NCBI RefSeq assembly: GCF_032854445.1
Contig: NC_088303.1
Location: 17,305,501 to 17,369,500 of the forward strand
DNA: 64,000 nucleotides
Source: Liolophura sinensis
Taxonomy: Eukaryota; Mollusca; Polyplacophora; Chitonida; Chitonidae
Direction: 5' to 3'
A program made the position numbers and the translations under genes. The notes under the pieces are model-generated. The model had not been told where the DNA came from. It made no database searches and was given only the letters and a program-made list of their open reading frames with translations. Below are positions 57,801 to 64,000 of this stretch, one piece after another (positions within the stretch are counted from its first letter, which is position 1; the number at the start of each line of letters is the position of its first letter).

Positions 57801-60800
57801 AGCTTTCTCCTTGGGGCATAACCATTAGAATGGCTTTAAACTATAGTTTTCCTAATGGGATGGTCATTACAGAAATTAAGTAGCTTGCTGTGATGATGTC
57901 ATTGGTGAAAACTGTCAAAACAACTTTGTTGGGAGAGGAGTGGTGGGTGGGTGGGTGTGGTTGGGGCGCTAAGATGGTCTCTCGTTCCCCGCATGTTAAT
58001 CAATGACATCATTTCTGCTTATTCTCGCCTAGAGAATATGCATATTTATTTCCCTACAAACCATACACATTGTTTCATTTTACCTTTTCATATGATTAAT
58101 GTTGGCTTGCACAACAACTCTGGCACTCATTAACAAAATACTGCCCAAAAAGCAAAAATCTTAAAAATAAGTACATTTTTCAGTTTTCAACGGCCTTTCT
58201 ACTGAAGCTTGCATGTACATGGTACTTATATTCCATGTACTGAAGGGATATTGGCATCACAGTAGTGACATGGTGAACAACATGGTTAATGATGAGGTGG
58301 CAGTATGAACCAAACAGTTTCTCATAAAGATTTCATGTATAGTATACAAGTTCATTTTGAGGATAAGCATGTTCCTATTTAATCAGGCTTTAGCCATTTT
58401 CTGGTTTCCGTGGCAAACAAGTGGAAATAGCAAGATTTAATAACATGATCTTGATTTGAATACTGGATTGTGGTCATTTAGATTCCTATTTAAACCGGGG
58501 CGTTCAGCAGGAAGGGGATAGTGCAACAACTGGTTGACCCATATCAGTATAATGGCTCGGGAAGGGTGGCTTACTTGCCTTAGGTAAGGCATCTCAGTGA
58601 AGCAGCACTAGATAAAAGAGCGGTGGAAATCCATCCTGCAACAAGGAGGCACATTACATGCACTCTGAGGATTCCTTCGTGGTCATATGACTGAAAGATT
58701 GTTAAGTACGACGTTAAACCCCAAGCACTCACTGACTCACTCCTATTTAATAAATCCTATTTACCATGTGAGAAATCATCTGGTTTCATGCAGGGATTTT
58801 GAATTTGGCTTGCGGTTTCAAACAAGGATGAAGCACTGTCATATTAAAGTAGGACCAAGTCTCTCAAATTTCTGCTTTCTAAAGCAACCAGCTAGAAGTT
58901 AAAATTTTTTATTTTTTACACATACAAAATGTATTAAACTCACTTCTTCTTGAGTATTCTTTCATGATTAAAAGCATTTCCCAAGTGCAAACATTGGTGA
59001 GCTGTAGAGTTCCTCGCAACCCTTGTTTTTATGTGTCTTTGTAGTGGGTACAGTGTGACTTACGTTACTTTGACATGTCCGTGTTGGGCAAGTGTGCAGT
59101 AGTGATGGCTGACCCGCCCTGGGACATTCACATGGAACTCCCGTACGGTACAATGAGTGACGATGAAATGAGGAAGTTAGATGTGCCGGGGTTGCAAGAT
59201 GATGGGTTCCTGTTTCTGTGGGTCACAGGAAGGTACGGTTCTCACAGGGTCATCCGTGCTGGCTAGTGGCTTAGTGCTCTGCAGTATGATTGTGGGCTCA
59301 ATTCCACCAAGCCAGTTTTCACTTGTCTTAATATTTGTGGGTCTCTTTGTATCAAAAGTGAATACATGATTATTTTTGTCCTGTATGTTTGAAATTGGAA
59401 TTTTGAGGTAACGCCTCACACTACATGTACAAATATGTCATGTCATTCTTAGTAGATCGTTAGTATTCAGAGTACTAAAAGAAATCAGATTCTTGACAAT
59501 GAACAGTGAACAAGATGAATACCTTTCAACTCCAAGGGTCTGTTTTACGAAGCCCTTGTGAACTGCACCTTGGGTAACTTCCATGGCAACGTACAGTGCA
59601 GGGATACATCACAGTGGTAAAAATGCCCCTGGTAAACTTGTCAGATTATGTGTGCAGATGTATGCTGTGCACAACTGTGTTCCTGTTCAAATAGAAGTCA
59701 TTGTTTTTGTATGTATTAAACTATCCAGTTAGTGCCTTAGACTATACTGAAGAGTTGTTGCCTTATAACAGCTGTGATTAAGGATAGTGCCGAAGTAAAT
59801 TTACCTCCACTCCTCACCAGATACCTTACAAACCTTGTGACTTAAGGTATATAGAGTCAATGCTCATTGGCTGACAGGGGAGATAGGATCTCCTAGGTTA
59901 AATCCTCTGTTCATAGTCAGCTAATTAGCGATAATTATTTGTAGGCCACAACAAAATTCCATTTACTTCATGATATCTGTTTCGGCAGCAAAGAAAAAAT
60001 TAAATAATTAAAATGAAATTAAATACTTTGCCTCAGAATGACAGACATTTTTGATGAATATTTCAAGCATTTTGAAGGAATATTTCAGATATTATGGAGG
60101 AATAATTTATAAAAGATGACCTGGAACCATGATTAATAAATCCTGATGAAGTGCACAATGGTTTTTGGCTAGTACATATGTAGTTTTGGCTGTACCGAAG
60201 ACCAGTTTCCTTGTGCATTTGTTTATCGTGTTATGACTTAATTTAAAGTTCCATGGTTGCCCATAAACATTTTGTTGCCTTAGTTTGAGGTAGAAGATAG
60301 CCAGTCAGAAGCAAAACAAACTCAGAGGAGGTGTAGTAACAGTGCTGTCCACTTTTCTTGCAGAGCCATGGAATTGGGCAGGGAATGCTTGGAATTATGG
60401 GGGTACGTGTGCCGATCATTGCGAGTAAAATGAATTATGACTGCATCACTGTGTTAAAATGAATCATGACTGCATCACTGTGTTAAAATGAATCATGCCT
60501 GCATCACTATGTTAAAATGAATCATGACTGTATCACTGTGTTAAAATGAATCATGACTGTATCACTGTGTTAAAATGAATCATGACTGTATCACATGTTA
60601 AAATGAATCATGACTGCATCACTGTGTTAAAATGAATCATGACTGTGTTAAAATGAATCATGACTGCATCACTGTGTTTTACCAAATGTTTAACATGTCT
60701 TTATACTGATGGATTCATCCACCTTATAGGGCTACTTATGAGCTTTTTTTCTGAAGTTTGGTCATAGATTTTGTACCAGAAAAAATGTTGGCATCAAAAC

Positions 60801-63076
60801 TATCATTTTGAGGCCTCCATCTTCTCCCTAAAGTGCATTTTTACATCCCAAACTTTTGGTTAAATATGGTTAATTTAAGAAGTAATTTCCTTAAGATTCG
60901 TTCATCCTGTAAAAGAGGCGATGAATAAATGTGGTTTTCTTGGCTAATGTTACGTATATTGTATCAAAGATTATGAACGCATATGTTTGCCCAGGTACAA
61001 AAGGGTAGATGAGTTGATATGGGTGAAGACCAATCAGCTTCAGCGAATCATCCGCACTGGAAGGACTGGCCATTGGCTCAATCACGGCAAGGAACACTGT
61101 CTGGTAAGACAATGGTCTCGGCATTGATACACCTTGAAGTATGAGTCTCTTGTCCAACATAATGAACAGTTAGTTCATCCAGGCATTCTTGATAGCAGTG
61201 AAAGTTTTCAGGCATGAGATTTGGCTTCTTTATGGAGGAATTGATACGAAAACTGCTTGAGAAAAATGTTAAGAATTTAATTCAGAAATGCTAGAAATGT
61301 CACAATTATGAGTATGATGTTCATTTTCCTCTTTTACATCCCAGTGTCTGTCTCACTCCTGAGTTTTGACCAGTCTGTGTGAAGAGGGTCTTCGCTAATT
61401 CATCAACCTTTGCACATATGAAAGAGCAACTTTCAGTTGCAGTTTATACACATTTTCAACTTGATTTTGGAGATAAAACCACATTGGTTGGATTGGCCAG
61501 TTTCAGGGCTTTCAGCCAGCACAGAATAATGCCTTCAGAATATGCTTGAATAAGCACCTTGCAAACATGTGAAAAGGTTGAATAATATATGCCTTGTCAC
61601 GACGCTGAAATCATAACCAGAATTGCAGGTATACATTTGATCACAAATGAGAAAGTTCGATCACTGGGGATAACCACATTCACGCCTCGTTCTAATACTT
61701 GACCATAATCTGAGTAAAAGACTATGCCAAGTCCAACTTTGTCAGCATCAGCAGAGCAGTAAATAGCCAGTCAGACAGTTAAAACTGTTAGGGAAAATGC
61801 AGAATGATTTCTACCTGTGTAATAATTGTACAACATGCCAAATCACTTGACGTATACAAGCCCACGTGAATGGCAAATGCTATCCTGATATATCCTCAGG
61901 TATTAAAGGGAGTGCCCCTCAGACGCCGCAGGAAATTCAGAGTCAGTAATGTCAATCTTTCTGTTGATTAATCAACAATATACAGGTGTGATTTTGTGCT
62001 TTTTGAATGGGAGACACTGAGCTGATACTCTAGTTCTGTTCTACTGCCTTTCATGTTTATGTTTATTTTTTTAAAAATGATATGACAACACTTTTGAGTA
62101 ATTTTAGATCAGTCACAACTTATAACCCGCATTTAACATGACTGCAATTCTGCTTAGGGAGTGTTTATGTTGGTACACGGACATTTAGTATAGAACCCTA
62201 ATTGCTTGACATGAAGCCAGATTTCACCAACTATCCCAGTGTCGTTCTTGTTCTGGTTTCACTCTCTACGTTGTAGTATATTATATATAGATATTGATAG
62301 CTCATTTAAAAATCTGTCATCACAAATATGAAAAAAAAAACTTTATACTTCAATACTCCTATGTAAGTCTACAAAAAAAATTCCCTTGTTAAAAACAATC
62401 ACTGATTATTCAGGACTCCACAAAGATAAACATCCAATACCAGTTCTTTTAGAGAGTAATCCTTGCTTAAAACAATGTCCAGATAACTAGATCTTGTCTT
62501 TAGAAATCCAGATCTGGATGGTTTGGCCGTGACATTTGTGTCACAAAGTCATCCAGTGGTCTGGACAAAGCCCACCCATAACCTCTAATCACCATTTCCG
62601 TATGAATGAAATATTCAAATGCCAATCACCTGTCTTACAAATAAACAAATTTATATGGATACATTTTAAATTGAAAGGTCTTCATGCATATTGATTTGTA
62701 GCAATGAAAGCAAAATGGCAGCCATTATGTTTCCCATAAACTAGTGACAGCTCCGTTGGACAACACATTTGGATAGTATCTCTTTTGTGTTTCATGGACG
62801 TATTTGTTGAACGGTGAGAATTCTGGGAGGACCTATGAGGACTGGTGTGTCAGTGATTAGCACCAGCTAAGCCTAGCCGTGAACAACAGGAAGCTCACTG
62901 TACACTCTGCACTAAGGCAATGAGATGTAGCGTTCCCACTTCCTCCACATCCACCCACATGAGCTCAGGGTGTCACCCCATGTTCTAGGCTTATGTTTCC
63001 TTGTTTTCAGGTGGGCGTAAAGGGGAACCCGAAAGGTGTGAACAATGGACTCGACTGTGACGTAATTGTAGCAGAG
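48848..63076 (+). CDS. METTL3: METTL3, m6A methyltransferase catalytic subunit (3' end beyond window)
   Basis: Transfers methyl from SAM to adenosine N6 in nuclear mRNA, as a heterodimer with METTL14 plus WTAP. Exons: 48848-48962, 49987-50299, 50851-50914, 51341-51414, 51875-51959, 52985-53074, 54970-55003, 55235-55354, 56377-56432, 56771-56893, 59045-59232, 60364-60402, 60995-61103, 63011-63076. All are GT-AG with agreeing phases; 492 codons. N-terminal leader helix [15 protein letters not shown] (WTAP contact); KRRR NLS-like cluster near residue 185; CCCH fingers C266/C274/C284/H288 and C304/C310/C316/H320; catalytic DPPW at 381-384 followed by [28 protein letters not shown] and CDVIVAE further on. 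Human METTL3 has 580 aa, so about 75-80 residues should lie past 64000. Exons 2-5 (Ser/Pro/Ala-rich linker) are the least conserved. No inactivating change was seen. Confidence 0.97.
48963..49986 (+). other. METTL3 intron 1
   Basis: 1.0 kb, phase 1; no repeat family recognised. Confidence 0.85.
50300..51874 (+). other. METTL3 introns 2-4
   Basis: Introns 50300-50850, 50915-51340 and 51415-51874 surround two short exons (64 and 74 bp). They are AT-rich, with no mobile element recognised. Confidence 0.8.
52080..52310. repeat. TGTATGTATGCATG microsatellite array
   Basis: About 230 bp of ATGT tetramers with regularly spaced GCATG, partly in a 22-bp higher-order unit (TATATATGTATGTATGCATG). It yields overlapping spurious frames on both strands. 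Confidence 0.95.
52323..52455 (-). mobile_element. SINE-B fragment in METTL3 intron 5
   Basis: It resembles the variant at 44157-44527: CTGCTGAGTGCCAAG, AAAGTCTCTGGTATGACC, CACGGGTTTCATCCC and a decayed head. It is antisense to METTL3. Confidence 0.75.
52617..52800 (+). repeat. Arm 1 of an inverted repeat pair in METTL3
   Basis: Its sequence is closely similar to the reverse complement of 61385-61577. Shared blocks include GCATATTCTGAA, GCCCTGAAA, GGCCAATCCAACC, TCTCCAAAAT, AAAATGTGT and CACTGAAAGTTG or AACTGAAAGTTG. Confidence 0.8.
53075..54969 (+). other. METTL3 intron 6
   Basis: 1.9 kb, containing one full SINE-A (53956-54216). Confidence 0.85.
53956..54216 (+). mobile_element. SINE-A, full length, in METTL3 intron 6
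   Basis: The flanking duplication AGAAATACTG is at 53946-53955 and 54217-54226. The head has CTCTGTGGCTCAGTTGG and GTGAGTTCAAGTCC. The family body is complete apart from a deletion of the GAAATATTCTTGAG block, and the tail is (AAAT)n. It is in sense with METTL3. Confidence 0.97.
55355..56376 (+). other. METTL3 intron 8
   Basis: It contains a full SINE-A and a diverged local duplication: 55828-55975 and 56128-56285 share TTTGAAACATTC, AGAGAAGT, TTTATGATGCTTGCAT-like and TTTTCATCATAATTGTA-like blocks. Confidence 0.8.
55435..55699 (+). mobile_element. SINE-A, full length reference copy, in METTL3 intron 8
   Basis: Flanked by a 13-bp duplication TTAAGTTCATRTC (55422-55434 and 55700-55712, one mismatch). 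The head has TCCGTGGCTCAGTTGGTTAG (A box) and GAGTTCAAGTCC (B box); the body ends in GAAATATTCTTGAGTACAG and an (AAAT)n tail. It is in sense with METTL3. Pol III promoter boxes look intact. Confidence 0.97.
56894..59044 (+). other. METTL3 intron 10
   Basis: 2.15 kb, with a SINE-B copy near its 3' end; otherwise nothing recognised. Confidence 0.85.
58497..58742 (+). mobile_element. SINE-B, 5'-truncated, in METTL3 intron 10
   Basis: It contains AGCAGCACTAGATAAAAGAG, ACAAGGAGGCACATTACATG, GAGGATTCCTTCGTGGTC and the TAAACCCCAAGCACTCACTG 3' end. The tRNA-like head is absent. Confidence 0.92.
59233..60363 (+). other. METTL3 intron 11
   Basis: 1.1 kb, directly after the DPPW exon; nothing recognised. 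Confidence 0.85.
60424..60675. repeat. 29-bp tandem repeat in METTL3 intron 12
   Basis: About nine units of TGACTGCATCACTGTG then TTAAAATGAATCA, some shortened, starting about 20 bp after the exon 12 donor. Eight units keep TGACT; one has TGCCT. Confidence 0.95.
61385..61577 (-). repeat. Arm 2 of an inverted repeat pair in METTL3
   Basis: The reverse complement aligns with 52617-52800 over most of its length. Sense-strand blocks include GGTTGGATTGGCCAGTTTCA, GGGCTTTCAG and TTCAGAATATGC. Confidence 0.8.
62570..62650 (+). mobile_element. SINE-A, diverged 3' fragment
   Basis: CCACCCATAAC, GTATGAATGAAATATTC, GCCAATCA and an AAATAAACAAAT tail follow the family's 3' order. Confidence 0.65.
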
Positions 63077-63329
63077 GTATGAGCCACAAGTTTTTCATCT
63101 TCCCTCTATTCTCACGACTCTCTCTTCTCCCTCTCTTCATCATGCGAGTATCTTGTAAGCCAGAAGTGTGGATATCTCTGCACTCATAGCTTGTATGATC
63201 TCAATGACTATCAGCAGTGGAAGATGCTGGCTTTGGAGTTTATTTCACTCCAACGACCATCATCTTTTCCACCAATGTTGTGTGCATATCTGTCTGTAAG
63301 AAAGTTTGTGTCAGTACCTTGCCAAAGGG

Positions 63330-63425
63330 TGATGTTTTATGCTGGGCACACCTGTTTCCACCACCCATAACACTGCTCTTTGAAGTAGTGAAATATTCTC
63401 TAGTATGGAGTTCAACCAAATCAAA
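63330..63425 (+). mobile_element. SINE-A, diverged 3' fragment
   Basis: GCTGGGCACACCTGTTTCCA, CCACCCATAACACTG, GTGAAATATTCTCTAGTATG and CAACCAAATCAAAA follow the 3' order of SINE-A. It lies in the intron after METTL3 exon 14, in sense. Confidence 0.75.
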
Positions 63426-63721
63426 ATTTTAGGCAAAGAGGTTTGTACGGTCATGGCCATGTCTATGGCTGTTTTTGTCCCGGTTTTTACCAGTAAAAAG
63501 TTTTCAATAAATTTCTTTCATTCACAGATTTAAAAGCTTTCAGAAAGCACCATTTTAAGTTCCTTTATAACCTTTTAAAGATTGAGATCAAAATCTTCAG
63601 TTTTTGTCCAGATATGGCCCTGCAGCTACATAGTGACAAAGGGTGGTTGTTTTTCTCTGCCTGAGTTGAGCCTAATTAGACACCTAATCAAAAAGCATGT
63701 AGATCCTATATTGTGCAACAT

Positions 63722-64000
63722 GTCGGGAGGTGGTAGATCCAGGGTCACTCCTTGGTCGGGTCACACCCAAGATCTTAAATAAGGAAGTTGTAACTTCCTG
63801 CCTTGGTGTTCAGCACGAAGGGGATAGTGCAACAACTGGTTGACCTGTATCAGTATAATGGCTTGGGCAGGGCGGCTTACTTGCCTTTGGTAAATCATCT
63901 CAATGAAGCAGCACTAGATAAACGAGCAGTGGGAATCCATCCTGGAACAAGGAGGCACACCCAAGATCTTAAATAAGGAAGTTGTAACTTCCTCCCTTGG
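63722..64000 (+). mobile_element. SINE-B with internal duplication, cut by window edge
   Basis: The head has GAGGTGGTAGATCCAGGGTC and GGTCGGGTCACACCC. The usual body runs to ACAAGGAGGCAC at 63957, then instead of ATTACATG the head-proximal block ACCCAAGATCTTAAATAAGG (first seen at 63764) starts again and runs off the edge. This suggests a dimer or template switch. Confidence 0.88.

Larger units (their letters stand above)
61104..63010 (+). other. METTL3 intron 13
   Basis: 1.9 kb. It contains the second arm of the inverted repeat pair (61385-61577) and a SINE-A tail fragment (62570-62650). Confidence 0.85.

Overview
This is a window of animal nuclear DNA. It is AT-rich, its genes are split by GT-AG introns, it is full of tRNA-derived SINEs and MITEs, and it carries Ty3/gypsy LTR elements. 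The two abundant SINE families, both with tRNA-like heads and one with an AAAT-type tail, look like those of molluscs and brachiopods, so I infer a lophotrochozoan (probably mollusc-like) invertebrate. The species cannot be fixed from the sequence.

Three host genes can be modelled exon by exon. (1) 11448-18579 (+): a BCL11-family zinc-finger transcription factor, with a CCHC finger, a BCL11-type first C2H2 finger, a long linker and four C-terminal fingers; its 5' exon(s) are not resolved. (2) 41568-47034 (-): PIGM, the catalytic subunit of GPI mannosyltransferase I, complete in five coding exons (424 aa). (3) 48848-63076 (+): METTL3, the catalytic subunit of the m6A mRNA methyltransferase; 14 coding exons are present and the last part runs off the right edge. 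PIGM and METTL3 lie head to head, 1.8 kb apart.

Layout: 1-11.4 kb holds no recognisable gene but three long minisatellites (60-, 21- and 74-bp units) and SINE fragments. 11.4-18.6 kb is the BCL11-like gene, with two different MITEs in its first resolved intron. 18.6-26.4 kb is gene-poor with two more MITE copies. 26.4-30.7 kb is one Ty3/gypsy element with LTRs, 4-bp target duplication, gag and pol, broken by stops, deletions and two SINE insertions. 30.9-31.2 kb is a second-type SINE abutting an older, inverted Ty3/gypsy relic (31.2-33.05 kb). 33-41.3 kb holds SINEs, MITEs and unidentified sequence. 41.5-64 kb is PIGM and METTL3, with SINEs and tandem repeats in introns and flanks.

The most interesting structures are: a ~240-bp foldback MITE family with TA target sites (five copies); a TTAA-flanked, piggyBac-like MITE in the BCL11-like intron; a diverged inverted-repeat pair in two METTL3 introns that could pair in the pre-mRNA; a 29-bp tandem array just after a METTL3 exon whose units mostly carry an m6A-type DRACH match; and SINE copies in PIGM and METTL3 that all lie in sense with the host gene. 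I found no CRISPR array, bacterial operon or clearly new enzymatic system.
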